64,000 nt of DNA from Clostridia bacterium. Lineage in GTDB: Bacteria; Bacillota; Clostridia; Lachnospirales; Lachnospiraceae. The translations under genes were made by a program, and so were the position numbers. Shown one piece after another: positions 42,542 to 51,603 of this stretch. Under the pieces are notes generated by a model. It made no database searches and was not told the DNA's origin. It saw only the letters and a list, made by a program, of their open reading frames with translations. The stretch is from NCBI GenBank assembly GCA_910574255.1, contig CAJTAK010000007.1:124001-188000 (forward strand), read 5' to 3'. The number at the start of each line of letters is the position of its first letter. Position 1 is the first letter of the stretch.

Positions 42542-43531
42542 CTATTTCTTCCGAAAAAGGGAGCTTTCCCTTGGAATCAATTCCGCCCGCATGGGCCAAT
42601 TCTCCACATGGATGTCCTCCGGCTGCTGAATCTTGTGCAGAAGCAGCTCCATTGCCTTCACTGCCATAGCCTCGTTAGGCTGTGACACACTGGAAAGGGG
42701 AGGGTAAAGATATTCACACATATACGTATTGTCAAAACCTACCAATCCTGCCCGTCCCGGAACCTCAATCCCCATCTTGTTAAGAATACCCAATATCTGC
42801 AAAGCCCTTCTGTCGTTATAAGCAAAAATTCCGGTCCGGCCCGGATGCTGCTCAAAATGCTTTTGAAGCTCCCTTTCAACGGCATTGGAATCCCTTATAG
42901 CAATTATCGTAAGCTTCTCTCGAAAAGCGGAATCCTGTTCCTCCAATATCTCCACGAATCCCTGATACTTCTGATCAACCGTATTTCCGAAAAAGACGTA
43001 GCTCTCACAGCCTTCCTCATGTAAGTGGCGCCCTACCTGCGCTCCGGCCTCCTGATGATCCACATAAACGGAATCCAATCCCTCCGCCCGTCTTGTAATC
43101 ACTACAGTGGGAATATTCAGATGATGAATATGCGTCTTCCACTTGGAGGCATTCTCCTGAACCGGAACTACAATCAGCCCATCTACACGGTAGCGCTGAA
43201 CCACCTCTAAATATTCCTGTTCATGAAGCAACTCATAATTGGTGTTAAAAAGTATCAGACTGAACCCGCTCTTTCTGGCCTCTTGCTCCAGATATTTTAC
43301 CAGGTCTGCAAAAAATGCATTGGATATATCTGTTAATATCACTCCAATCAGATGGGTCCTGCTTCCTGCCAGGCTTTGAGCCATTACATTTGGCTGATAT
43401 CCGTGGGCCTTTGCACAGGCCATCACCCGTTCCCGTACCTCCGGATTCACTGCCTGGTTTCCATTTAATACCCGTGAAACTGTCGGTTGGGAAACACCTG
43501 TCAGCCGGGCAATCTCTGTCATTGTAATCAT
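42542..43531 (-). CDS. scrR: LacI-family sucrose regulon repressor
   Basis: A 329-residue LacI/GalR regulator. The N-terminal HTH is MITMTEIARLTGVSQPTVSRVLNGNQAV, with the hinge KAHGYQPNVMAQSLAGSRTH; the periplasmic-binding-like effector domain follows (LIGVILTDISNAFFADLVKY, RAGLVGFDNTYMCEYLYPPL). It should bind the palindrome GTGAATGCGCATTCAC found directly before its own start and before scrB; the inducer is likely sucrose 6-phosphate or fructose by analogy. AAGGAG 7 nt upstream selects the ATG at 43531 over the frame start at 43582, which lies within the promoter region. Confidence 0.92.
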   Translation of the reverse strand: MITMTEIARLTGVSQPTVSRVLNGNQAVNPEVRERVMACAKAHGYQPNVMAQSLAGSRTHLIGVILTDISNAFFADLVKYLEQEARKSGFSLILFNTNYELLHEQEYLEVVQRYRVDGLIVVPVQENASKWKTHIHHLNIPTVVITRRAEGLDSVYVDHQEAGAQVGRHLHEEGCESYVFFGNTVDQKYQGFVEILEEQDSAFREKLTIIAIRDSNAVERELQKHFEQHPGRTGIFAYNDRRALQILGILNKMGIEVPGRAGLVGFDNTYMCEYLYPPLSSVSQPNEAMAVKAMELLLHKIQQPEDIHVENWPMRAELIPRESSLFRKK

Positions 43532-43544
43532 GGCTTTTCTCCTT

Positions 43545-43560
43545 GTGAATGCGCATTCAC
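43545..43560. promoter_or_regulatory. scr operator at the scrR promoter
   Basis: Perfect 16-bp palindrome GTGAATGCGCATTCAC with a central GC, the typical LacI-family operator form. It lies between the -10 box (43574-43579) and the scrR ribosome binding site, so binding would block scrR transcription (autorepression). Confidence 0.88.
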
Positions 43561-43573
43561 AAATGTTAATATT

Positions 43574-43602
43574 ATAATACACAATAGAAAGTCCCCTGTC
43601 AA
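43574..43602 (-). promoter_or_regulatory. scrR promoter
   Basis: Minus-strand TTGACA (43597-43602), 17-nt spacer, TATTAT (43574-43579). The operator begins 13 bp downstream of the -10 box. Confidence 0.88.
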
Positions 43603-43665
43603 TTATGCGATACTAACAAATTTGACAGGGAATTCTTGTGCAGATTGCCGAAAGCATATGTTTTT

Positions 43666-43818
43666 TTATTTCAAAAGATATTCCTCAATTACCTGCGCAC
43701 AGCCATCATGGTCATTGTCTGCCACAACAACATCACTCAGCTCCTTAGCTGCCCTTGTATTCTCCGAAACATGCTTTTCACTGTTCAGCAGAGTTCCAGC
43801 CATATCGCTCCATAAGTC
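43666..43818 (-). pseudogene. Remnant of a Cof-type HAD phosphatase with internal deletion
   Basis: The frame reads DLWSDMAGTLLNSEKHVSEN, then TRAAKELSD, then VVVADNDHDGCAQVIEEYLL and K-stop. The first part is the N-terminus of a Cof-like phosphatase (compare DMDGTLLNS) and the last part is its C-terminus (ADY.TDSNDEDG.A..IE), joined with roughly 200 residues missing. The second motif I Asp has become Ala, and there is no proper start codon: the frame runs back into the end of the SGNH hydrolase gene. The join lies in an AAKEL segment that could occur at both ends of the parent gene, suggesting recombination between short repeats. Confidence 0.75.
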
Positions 43819-43826
43819 TTTTCTCC

Positions 43827-44459
43827 TTATGCCTTGTACAGCTCGTTTATCTTCTCACAGACAGCCTTTGCCAGCTCCCGGTGATTTTCCTCATCCATAT
43901 GGATTCCATCTATCCCGGAAGCCTTTGCATAATCCGCCGCATTCATAAAATCCACTTCATAGGTCCCGCACACCTTCTCTATCTCTTTTGCCATGTGCCG
44001 GGATTGCTCGATGCTGTTTTCATCAAAGCCGGCGTAAAATTCTTCCCTCTCCCGAATATCATCCCGAAGCAGAATCGGAGAGATAACAAGTACACGGGGA
44101 ATATAGGCTTTCTCCCACAGAAACGGATTCTTTATAGTACGAATAAATTCTCTCACCCCTCGGGCAATAAAACGTGCATTTGTATGGAATACGGTTTTTA
44201 ATTCGTTGGTTCCCAGCATCACAAGAACAAGATCCACCGGCATATGGGACATGAGAAGTACATTCAGGCTGTCTATCCCGCACCGCTCCCGCTTTTCACG
44301 ATCCATGGAAATCAAAGTGCGGCCGCATAGTCCCTCCTCAATAATCTCATCCTCCGGCAGCATTTCCCTAAGAAGCCTTGTCCACCTTTTCTCCAGACGC
44401 TGTCCGTTCTCTGGGTTATATCCCCAAGTATTGCTGTCTCCGATACATAAAATACGCAT
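43827..44459 (-). CDS. SGNH/GDSL-family hydrolase (arylesterase-like)
   Basis: A 210-residue cytoplasmic hydrolase with all four SGNH blocks: block I ILCIGDSNTWGYNP (Ser), block II Gly in GLCGRTL, block III VMLGTNELK (Asn), and block V GIDGIHMDEENH (Asp and His). It resembles the arylesterase/acyl-CoA thioesterase group; likely an ester or acetyl-ester hydrolase of unknown substrate, perhaps deacetylating sugars given its place next to the sucrose genes. No signal peptide. Its stop codon abuts the HAD remnant. Confidence 0.9.
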   Translation of the reverse strand: MRILCIGDSNTWGYNPENGQRLEKRWTRLLREMLPEDEIIEEGLCGRTLISMDREKRERCGIDSLNVLLMSHMPVDLVLVMLGTNELKTVFHTNARFIARGVREFIRTIKNPFLWEKAYIPRVLVISPILLRDDIREREEFYAGFDENSIEQSRHMAKEIEKVCGTYEVDFMNAADYAKASGIDGIHMDEENHRELAKAVCEKINELYKA

Positions 44460-44539
44460 CTTAGTTACCTCCCTGCTTATCTCACACTAATTCCAAAAAT
44501 TTTTTGCAATTTTCGCAGGTAAGGAAAAGCTATTACCCG

Positions 44540-44572
44540 CAAAGGGCTGCCCAATGATACGGCAGCCCTCTA
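44540..44572 (-). terminator. Terminator of the HD-domain gene
   Basis: Minus-strand AGGGCTGCC and GGCAGCCCT with a 9-nt loop, then TTTG. It lies 20 bp after the stop at 44591. Confidence 0.75.
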
Positions 44573-44590
44573 AATATGATTTCTCTACTC

Positions 44591-45175
44591 TTAAGCAGTC
44601 CCCATCTCCTTCGCCACACGCTCCTCACAGGAACGCATGGCATCTATGGTCATGGAAAACAGCTTATCCAGCTCCCAGCCAAGGGCCTCAGCCCCATTAC
44701 GTATCACATCCCGGGAACAGCCTGCCGCAAAACGTTTGTCCTTGAACTTCTTCTTAAGACTGGAAACCTCCATATCCATCACACTCTTAGACGGGCGCAT
44801 CCTTGCCGCCGCGCCAATAAGGCCCGTCAGCTCATCTGTAGCAAAGAGAACCTTTTCCATCTCATGCTCCGGCTTTACGTCTGTCACAAGGCCATAGCCA
44901 TGGCTACACACCGCATGAATCATCTCCTCCTCTGCACCGCCGTCTTTCAATAGTTCAGGCGCTTTCTTACAGTGTTCCTCTGGATACTGCTCAAAATCAA
45001 TATCATGAAGAAGACCGGCAATTCCCCAAAAATCCGCTTCCTCTCCAAACCCCAGCTCCTTAGCATACCAGCGCATCACGCCCTCCACAGTCAAACCATG
45101 AAGAATATGAAAGGGCTCCTTGTTGTATTTTCTGAGCAGAGCCAAAGCCTGCTCTCTTGTCAATTCTGTTCTCAT
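44591..45175 (-). CDS. HD-domain phosphohydrolase
   Basis: A 194-residue protein of the HDIG-like group. The metal ligands are the His in FHILHGLTVEGVM, the His-Asp pair in IAGLLHDIDFEQYP, His in AVCSHGYG and Asp in VLFATDELTGLIGAA. Proteins of this size and sequence are common in Firmicutes as uncharacterised hydrolases acting on nucleotides or phosphomonoesters. The C-terminal Lys-rich segment VSSLKKKFKDKRFAAG is typical of the subgroup. It is preceded by a hairpin element copy (45187-45332) rather than by a clear promoter, and the AGGAGA site stands before the ATG. Substrate unknown. Confidence 0.85.
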   Translation of the reverse strand: MRTELTREQALALLRKYNKEPFHILHGLTVEGVMRWYAKELGFGEEADFWGIAGLLHDIDFEQYPEEHCKKAPELLKDGGAEEEMIHAVCSHGYGLVTDVKPEHEMEKVLFATDELTGLIGAAARMRPSKSVMDMEVSSLKKKFKDKRFAAGCSRDVIRNGAEALGWELDKLFSMTIDAMRSCEERVAKEMGTA

Positions 45176-45186
45176 TTTATCTCCTA

Positions 45187-45332
45187 ATTTTAATCACTAT
45201 GTGATGGCACTAAAGGGTAAAGCCGCTTCGGCACACCTGTAATAAGAGAAACTTTCACTCCAAAGGACACTCATGAAAGTTCCTCTTGTGTGCCTTTGCG
45301 ACTTTACCTATTTTAATCACTGCGTGACGGCA
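45187..45332. repeat. Interspersed hairpin element, copy 2, with 23-nt flanking direct repeats
   Basis: The 94-nt core (45215-45308) differs from copy 1 (7202-7295) at seven positions by hand count. It is flanked by two 23-nt direct repeats, 45187-45209 and 45310-45332 (ATTTTAATCACT, then a GTGA that closes a TCAC-GTGA hairpin, then YGGCA), identical at 20 of 23 positions. As in copy 1 it fills the gap between minus-strand genes. Confidence 0.8.
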
Positions 45333-45336
45333 GCTC

Positions 45337-46995
45337 CTATACCCGGAAGCATCCGCCTCCGATAAATTCCCTTACCAGTGAATTATCCGGAATAAAGGAG
45401 CTGTCTACGCCCAAAAAGTAATCCAGGAACTTCAAAAGCCGCTTAGCCTCCTGATACTCCGGCTCATCCCGTCCGATTCCGAATAACAGAGGCTCCGCAT
45501 ACTGCTTCAGCACCGCCAGCTCATAGATAAGAGCGGAATTAAACATGGCATCCGCTTCTTCCTGATAAGGGAAGATATTTTCATTCTCTCCCCGGCGTAC
45601 CGAGGGCCACATGCCAATCGTCCGGGCCGCTCCCGCTCCACGTGTCCGGGCATCCCGTACCATACGGCGGATAAGGCGGCCATCCGTGGTGGGAATTCGG
45701 TTATGTTCGTCTACATTCAGCTGCGTCAAAGCACTGATATAGATCTTAAACTTACTCTCTCTGGGCAAGCTGTAGGAAAGCTTATCATTGAGACAGTGAA
45801 TTCCTTCCAGCACCAAAATGTCCTCATCCCCCAGGGTCATATAATCCCCATTGTATTCCTTCTTTCCCACCTTAAAATTAAAGTGAGGAATCTCCACAGT
45901 CTTGCCGGAAAGAAGCTCACTCATCTGCTTGTTCAAAAGCTCCACATCTACGGCGCCCAGACACTCAAAGTTATAGCTGCCGTCCTCATCCTTCGGCGTC
46001 AGCTCCCGCTCCACAAAGTAATTGTCCACGGCAATGGGATGGGGACGTAAGCCAGCAGCCTTCAGCTGTATGGAAAGCCGGTGGGAAAAAGTAGTTTTTC
46101 CGGAGGAAGAGGGACCTGCAATCATAATAAACTTCCGGCTCTTATCCTCTGCAATCCTCCTTGCAATCTCCGCAATCTTGCGTTCCTGCAAAGCCTCCTG
46201 GGCCATAACCAAATCCTGCATTCCTCCCTTGGAAATACAGTCATTCAGCTCGCCCACTGTAGATACCTCCAACATATCTCCCCAGGAAACGGACTCCTTC
46301 ATAACCTGGAAAATCTTATGCTGCGGTTTAAATGGAGGCACAGTCTTTGGCTCTGCCTGAAGGGGGAATTGAATCACAAATCCCACATCATAGGGGTACA
46401 GCTCAAAATACTTCAGATAACTGGTATCCGGCACCATATATCCATAGTAATAATCCTCAAAGTCTCCCAGAGAATAGATATTCACACGAGAGGCACGGCG
46501 ATAACGGAACAGCTTTTCCTTATCGTACATTTTGTGCTCATGGAAAATGTTAAGCGCCTCATCCGTATTCACATTCCGCTTCTCAATGGGCATCTTGCGA
46601 TCCACATACTCCAGCATCTTTGCCTTAATCCGTCCAAGAAGCTCCTCGTTTAAAAGGAGATCCCCCTCCAGCGTACAATAATAGCCGTTACTAAGAGAGT
46701 ATTGAACCTGCGCCCGGTGTATCTTATCATGGCCCACCACCTTGTATACTGCCTTCATCAAAAGCAGAGTCATACTTCTGCGATAAGTCTGCTGGCCGAT
46801 AAAGCTGCCCGTAGTCAGAAAGCTCAGCTCACAATCAGAAGAAAGCTTTTTCCCCAGCTCCTGAAGTTTATGATTCACGGAGGCCAGTACAATATCATGG
46901 GAATAATCCTTCTGACATTCCTTCGCAATGGTCTGATAAGAGGTTCCTTCCGGATACTCATATACCTTCCCGTCAATCGTTACCTTGTAATCCAT
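45337..46995 (-). CDS. TGS-domain/uridine-kinase fusion (nucleoside kinase family)
   Basis: A 552-residue fusion. Residues 1-60 resemble a TGS domain (MDYKVTIDGKVYEYPEGTSY), the next about 150 resemble the second additional domain of threonyl-tRNA synthetase (FEDYYYGYMVPDTSYLKYFE), and about residues 285-500 form a uridine-kinase-like P-loop domain: FIMIAGPSSSGKTTFSHRLS, HPIAVDNYFVERELTPKDED, VLVLEGIHCLNDKLSYSLP and RLIRRMVRDARTRGAGA. The family is widespread in Firmicutes; a nucleoside kinase activity is inferred. AGGAGG 7 nt upstream fixes the start at 46995 rather than 47067. It is separated from the downstream HD gene by the hairpin element. Confidence 0.85.
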   Translation of the reverse strand: MDYKVTIDGKVYEYPEGTSYQTIAKECQKDYSHDIVLASVNHKLQELGKKLSSDCELSFLTTGSFIGQQTYRRSMTLLLMKAVYKVVGHDKIHRAQVQYSLSNGYYCTLEGDLLLNEELLGRIKAKMLEYVDRKMPIEKRNVNTDEALNIFHEHKMYDKEKLFRYRRASRVNIYSLGDFEDYYYGYMVPDTSYLKYFELYPYDVGFVIQFPLQAEPKTVPPFKPQHKIFQVMKESVSWGDMLEVSTVGELNDCISKGGMQDLVMAQEALQERKIAEIARRIAEDKSRKFIMIAGPSSSGKTTFSHRLSIQLKAAGLRPHPIAVDNYFVERELTPKDEDGSYNFECLGAVDVELLNKQMSELLSGKTVEIPHFNFKVGKKEYNGDYMTLGDEDILVLEGIHCLNDKLSYSLPRESKFKIYISALTQLNVDEHNRIPTTDGRLIRRMVRDARTRGAGAARTIGMWPSVRRGENENIFPYQEEADAMFNSALIYELAVLKQYAEPLLFGIGRDEPEYQEAKRLLKFLDYFLGVDSSFIPDNSLVREFIGGGCFRV

Positions 46996-47110
46996 TCCGC
47001 ATCCTCCTATTCCGGTTTTTATCCTAACACTTTCAACAAGCATGATTACATACCTGCAAAAGTACAAACTTAGGCACTTTTACAATAACAATACCAAAGC
47101 CTTATCCCTC

Positions 47111-47884
47111 TCAAAGCACGGTAAAAGGCTGGCTAATCGCCGCTGTATGAATAACAAGCTCCGGAAAATGATTTTCCAGAAATACCTTCATATCCTCAAT
47201 AAAAATATGCTCAATCCCATAGTGGCCCGCATCAATCATCGCCATGCCGCAGTCCTCCATGTCAATTCCTGTATGGTGATCAATATCTCCTGTAATCAGC
47301 ACATCCGCTCCCGACATAAGCGCCGGCTTGGCCATACTCTTTCCGGCCCCCGGAGACAGGGCGGCTATCCTTACTATCTTATTCAAATCCCCGAAAACCT
47401 TTACATTCGGCAGATGAAAACGCATCTTCACAAGCTCGGCACACTCCTTTAGGGTCATAGAGTCAGGCAGCTGCCCAACCCGGCCAATCCCCTCCCCGTC
47501 AAAAACTTCTTCCAGCACAAAGGTATCCAAAAGACCCAGACAGGACGCCGAAAGCTCTGCCATCCCCATCACATCATAATTCGTGTGCATGGCATAGTAA
47601 GAAACATTTCCCCGAATCAGACGTATCAGCCGCTCTCCCACATAATCATCCATAGTCACAGATTTGATGCTGCCGAAAATCATGGGATGATGAGTCAGCA
47701 GAAGATCTGCTCCTGCGCTGAGAGCTTTCTCTACCACAGCATCCGTAGCATCCAAAGCAATATAGACTGTTTCTACCTTTTGTTCCCGATCCCCGGCCAG
47801 CAGCCCCACATTGTCCCAATCGCAGGCATAGATTCTCGGATACCGCTCTTCTATTTTCTCAATCAGATCCTGACATTTTATCAT
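47111..47884 (-). CDS. Nif3-like dinuclear metal centre protein
   Basis: A 257-residue DUF34/NIF3 protein with the metal-binding motifs ACDWDNVGLLAGD, ADLLLTHHPMIFG (His-His), YAMHTNYDVMG, GADVLITGDIDHHTG and MIDAGHYGIEHI. Members are hexameric toroids with two metals per subunit and a still debated function, often proposed as GTP cyclohydrolase-related or metal-handling. It lies 49 bp after trmK, the order trmK-nif3 being common in Firmicutes, so a shared transcript from rpoD is likely. AAGGAGGGG precedes the ATG. Confidence 0.93.
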   Translation of the reverse strand: MIKCQDLIEKIEERYPRIYACDWDNVGLLAGDREQKVETVYIALDATDAVVEKALSAGADLLLTHHPMIFGSIKSVTMDDYVGERLIRLIRGNVSYYAMHTNYDVMGMAELSASCLGLLDTFVLEEVFDGEGIGRVGQLPDSMTLKECAELVKMRFHLPNVKVFGDLNKIVRIAALSPGAGKSMAKPALMSGADVLITGDIDHHTGIDMEDCGMAMIDAGHYGIEHIFIEDMKVFLENHFPELVIHTAAISQPFTVL

Positions 47885-47933
47885 AGAATCCCCTCCTTCT
47901 CCCCATCATCTTCTCATAACCCTCAGCCGAAAA

Positions 47934-48647
47934 TCAATTTCTTCCCTGCCTTTCCAGAATACAAGCCGCCAAAGCTTCATTTAAGATTCGGATATCCCTC
48001 TGAATGGAATACTCTCGGGCAAGAATTCGCTCTTTCCCCTCCTTGGGAAGCCCTGTAAGAATCTTCTCATTCACCTGGATCTGCCTTGTTAAGAATTCCT
48101 CAAGAACCGAAAGTGACTGCTGCAAATCCGCCCGCCCGTAACGGTACTCAGATACTGTGTAGAACTGCCCTTTCCCCTGCACCGCTTTCATCATAGGATA
48201 ATACTTCCCATCCTCATATACAATATCCTCACAAGTAATCAGCCAGTCATTTCTCACAAGCCACCGGCGGACACCTGCAATATCAGACTGAGGCTGCAAT
48301 ATCAGTTCCCGAACAGCCAAAAGAGCTTCCTTTCCTTCACAGAGAATCTTCTCCATCAGGATGCCGCCCATTCCGGCAATGAGAACGGTATCTCCCTCCC
48401 CTTTTCGAAGCGCTGTCAGGCCATCCGAAAGCCTTGTTTCTATGTATGGCAAAAGCCCTGCTTCCTCAATATGGCTTTTCGCTCTCTCAAGGGGGCCCTC
48501 ATTAATATCCATGGCAATGGCAGAGGGAATCTGCTTTCTCTCACAAAGACAAATGGGAACATATCCATGATCTGTTCCCACGTCCACAAGACGGTTTCCC
48601 GTGGATACCATTCCTGCCAATCGTTCCAGTCGTTTTGACAAATTCAT
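47934..48647 (-). CDS. trmK: tRNA (adenine(22)-N1)-methyltransferase
   Basis: A 237-residue SAM-dependent Rossmann methyltransferase. It has the family N-terminus LSKRLERLAGMVSTGNRLVD followed by VDVGTDHGYVPICLCE (SAM-binding motif I), SAIAMDINEGPLERAKSHIE, DTVLIAGMGGILMEKIL with the catalytic region, and LILQPQSDIAGVRRWLVRND. It methylates A22 of tRNA in the cytoplasm. It starts 3 bp after the rpoD stop, so it is in the dnaG-rpoD transcript. Confidence 0.94.
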   Translation of the reverse strand: MNLSKRLERLAGMVSTGNRLVDVGTDHGYVPICLCERKQIPSAIAMDINEGPLERAKSHIEEAGLLPYIETRLSDGLTALRKGEGDTVLIAGMGGILMEKILCEGKEALLAVRELILQPQSDIAGVRRWLVRNDWLITCEDIVYEDGKYYPMMKAVQGKGQFYTVSEYRYGRADLQQSLSVLEEFLTRQIQVNEKILTGLPKEGKERILAREYSIQRDIRILNEALAACILERQGRN

Positions 48648-48650
48648 AGC

Positions 48651-49754
48651 TTAATCCAGGTAATCCTTCAATTTTCTGCTGCGGCTGGGATGACGAAGCT
48701 TCCGAAGCGCCTTGGCCTCAATCTGCCGGATGCGCTCCCTTGTTACATTGAACTCTTTTCCTACTTCTTCCAGGGTGCGTGCCCGTCCGTCATCCAAGCC
48801 AAAGCGCAGGCGCAGCACCTTCTGCTCCCGATCCGTCAAAGTACTCAAAACCTCCACCAGCTGCTCCTTCAGCAAGGTAAATGCCGCAGCGTCAGAGGGA
48901 ACCGGAACATTGTCATCCTGAATAAAATCACCCAGATGGCTGTCCTCTTCCTCACCGATAGGCGTCTCCAAAGACACAGGCTCCTGAGAAATCTTCAGAA
49001 TCTCCCGAACCCGCTCCACGGGAAGCTTCATCTCTTCCGCAATCTCCTCCGGGGTAGGCTCTCTTCCCAGTTCCTGCAAAAGCTGACGGGATACACGGAT
49101 CAGCTTATTGATGGTCTCTACCATGTGCACAGGAATCCGAATGGTTCTGGCCTGATCCGCAATGGCTCTTGTGATAGCCTGACGAATCCACCAGGTAGCA
49201 TAGGTGCTGAACTTATAGCCCTTACGATAGTCAAACTTCTCTACGGCTTTAATTAACCCTAAATTTCCCTCCTGAATCAGATCCAGGAAAAGCATGCCGC
49301 GGCCCACATAACGCTTTGCAATGCTGACTACCAGACGCAGATTCGCCTCTGCCAGGCGTTTCTTGGACTCTTCATCTCCCAACTCCATCCGCTTTGCCAG
49401 CTCAATCTCTTCTTCTGCGCTTAAAAGAGGCACCTTACCTATCTCCTTTAAATACATGCGGACAGGATCCTCAATACTTACGCCGTCCGGTACGGAAAGA
49501 TCGATTTGTTCAACGTCTACGTCATCTTCTTCCGAAAGGATGATCGCATCATCGTCATCATCATTGGTAATCCGAAGCACGTCAATATTATGGGCTTCCA
49601 GGTATTCCAGAATCTTTTCAAAGTGTTCTGCATCCAGTTCCATGTCCCCGAAGAAGTCACTGATCTCCTGATATTCCAGAATATTCTTTTTTTTCTTCGC
49701 CATAGCCAGAAGCTCTTTTAGCTTGTCCTCAAACTTTACCATGTTTTCTTCCAT
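48651..49754 (-). CDS. rpoD: Primary sigma factor RpoD/SigA
   Basis: A 367-residue principal sigma-70. A short region 1.1 ([20 protein letters not shown]) precedes an acidic stretch ([20 protein letters not shown]), then 1.2 [20 protein letters not shown], 2.3/2.4 [20 protein letters not shown], region 3 [20 protein letters not shown] and 4.2 [20 protein letters not shown]. The length suits a Firmicute SigA. The frame opens at 49772; I choose 49754, behind GGAAGGATGG. It lies in the dgt-dnaG-rpoD-trmK-nif3 run, the classical macromolecular-synthesis arrangement. Confidence 0.97.
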   Translation of the reverse strand: MEENMVKFEDKLKELLAMAKKKKNILEYQEISDFFGDMELDAEHFEKILEYLEAHNIDVLRITNDDDDDAIILSEEDDVDVEQIDLSVPDGVSIEDPVRMYLKEIGKVPLLSAEEEIELAKRMELGDEESKKRLAEANLRLVVSIAKRYVGRGMLFLDLIQEGNLGLIKAVEKFDYRKGYKFSTYATWWIRQAITRAIADQARTIRIPVHMVETINKLIRVSRQLLQELGREPTPEEIAEEMKLPVERVREILKISQEPVSLETPIGEEEDSHLGDFIQDDNVPVPSDAAAFTLLKEQLVEVLSTLTDREQKVLRLRFGLDDGRARTLEEVGKEFNVTRERIRQIEAKALRKLRHPSRSRKLKDYLD

Positions 49755-49792
49755 GTTGTTCCATCCTTCCATAACTTGTTAGTATTTTATCC

Positions 49793-51556
49793 TTAATCCA
49801 AAGAAATATGCAGTTTCTCCAATTGACGCCTGCGCTGTACCAAATGCTGCAGGCCTGTCATATCTGTAGGATCCAATTCTTTTGCCTTTTTTTCCAAAGC
49901 ATTTTTGCATACCTTGTAAACAGTCTCCTGAAGAGCTTTCTCCATTTCCTCCTTTGTCTCCACCTTAAGCACTGCGTTAAAAACAGCCGCCGCCTTCCGC
50001 TGTTCCTGGGAGTCCACAAAGGTTCCCACAATCCGGGCCGGATTCAGTTCTCCCTTTTCCTGCTGTTCATAAAGCATACTTGCTATCTGACTGTAAAGGG
50101 GAATCGTAAAGTCCTCCGGCTCCACATAACGGCGAATCTCCCGAAAATAAGCAGGATCGGAAATCATCCAGGTAAGCAGAAGCTTCTGGGAGGTATCGCT
50201 TCCATCCTCTTTTTCCTTTTTATGGACAGACACATCTCTTGGCCGCTCTATCGGCTGCACACCGCCTAATGTGATTCCCATCAGGTTTACTTTTTTCCGA
50301 AGAGTCTCATAACCGATATGATACTGCTCCGAAAGAGTCTCTATGTAATTATTTCGCTCCAGTTCATCCGAAAAGCCCAACAGCTTCCTTGACATCTGAT
50401 CGAAAAACGCCGTCTTTCCTGCCGGATCCTTCAGATTGTAGTTCCGCTCCAGAACCTCAATCTCAAAAAGGAAGCTGCTCTTTGCCTGGTCGATCCGCTC
50501 CTGAAAAGCCTCCGTCCCAAGAGCCTTGATAAACTCATCCGGATCCTTATAGGGCTTCATATTGATAACCCGAACCAAAAGCCCTGCCTCCTTCAAAATG
50601 GGAATGGCTCTGAGGGCCGCCTTGGTTCCTGCATCATCACTGTCATAAGTTAGAAGAACCTCTTGCGTATATCTCTTTAAAAGAAGAGACTGCTGAGCAG
50701 TAAAAGCAGTTCCCAGAGAAGCCACCGCCTGATTGAAGCCTGACTGATGAAGGGCAATCACATCCATATAGCCCTCACAGATTATCATATTCGGCTTTCG
50801 GGAGCTTCTGGCAAAATTAAGCCCGTAGAGGTTCCGGCTCTTGTCAAAAATCTTCGTCTCCGGAGAGTTTAGATACTTGGGCTTGCCATCGCCCATAACC
50901 CGGCCTCCAAAGCCAATGACACGGTTGTTGCTATCCATAATGGGAAACATCACCCGGTTCCAGAACTTATCATAGGCACCCCGTCTCTCATCCATGGTGA
51001 TAAGCCCTGAATCCCTAAGCAGCTCGTCCGAATACCCCTCTTGCTTAAGATATTTGTAAAGCTGCCCGTTACACTTGCTGGAATAGCCAAGTCCAAAGCG
51101 GCGGATGGTATCATCGGACAGTGCCCGGCCCTTGAGATAGGCATAGGCATCCTTTCCGCCCTCCTGCTTTAACTGGTAGTAAAAGAACTTGGCTGCTTTC
51201 TTATGTATCTCCAGAAGCCTGCTTTTCCAATCTGCCTGCTGCCTGGCCTCCTTAGAATACTCCATCTCTGGCAGTTCCACGCCGCAACGATCCGCCAGAT
51301 GCTTCACAGCCTCCGGAAATGTAAAGTTCTCATATTCCATCAAAAAGTTAAATACCGTTCCCCCTGCGTGGCAGCCAAAGCAATAATACATCTGCCTGTC
51401 TCCTGACACGGAAAAAGAAGGGGATTTTTCACTGTGGAAAGGACAGAGCCCAAAATATCTGGCTCCCTGCTTCCTAAGGCGGACATAGCCGGATATTACA
51501 TCCACAATATCATTTTTTAAACGTATTTCCTCAATTAAGTCTTCCGGATAATACAT
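49793..51556 (-). CDS. dnaG: DNA primase
   Basis: A 587-residue primase. The N-terminal zinc-binding domain shows CPFHSEKSPSFSVSGD and MYYCFGCHAGGTVFNFLMEY; the RNA polymerase core has GFGGRVMGDGKPKYLNSPET, LYGLNFARSS, the TOPRIM motif IICEGYMDVIALHQSGF with VASLGTAFT, and VLLTYDSDDAGTKAALRAIP (DxD). The C-terminal part is the DnaB-interacting helical domain. It primes replication forks. It begins 47 bp after dgt and ends 38 bp before rpoD. Confidence 0.97.
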   Translation of the reverse strand: MYYPEDLIEEIRLKNDIVDVISGYVRLRKQGARYFGLCPFHSEKSPSFSVSGDRQMYYCFGCHAGGTVFNFLMEYENFTFPEAVKHLADRCGVELPEMEYSKEARQQADWKSRLLEIHKKAAKFFYYQLKQEGGKDAYAYLKGRALSDDTIRRFGLGYSSKCNGQLYKYLKQEGYSDELLRDSGLITMDERRGAYDKFWNRVMFPIMDSNNRVIGFGGRVMGDGKPKYLNSPETKIFDKSRNLYGLNFARSSRKPNMIICEGYMDVIALHQSGFNQAVASLGTAFTAQQSLLLKRYTQEVLLTYDSDDAGTKAALRAIPILKEAGLLVRVINMKPYKDPDEFIKALGTEAFQERIDQAKSSFLFEIEVLERNYNLKDPAGKTAFFDQMSRKLLGFSDELERNNYIETLSEQYHIGYETLRKKVNLMGITLGGVQPIERPRDVSVHKKEKEDGSDTSQKLLLTWMISDPAYFREIRRYVEPEDFTIPLYSQIASMLYEQQEKGELNPARIVGTFVDSQEQRKAAAVFNAVLKVETKEEMEKALQETVYKVCKNALEKKAKELDPTDMTGLQHLVQRRRQLEKLHISLD

Positions 51557-51603
51557 AAAACACCTATTCTAGTTCTGCTTGTCCAAAGGCAAGTCCTTCA
51601 AAA

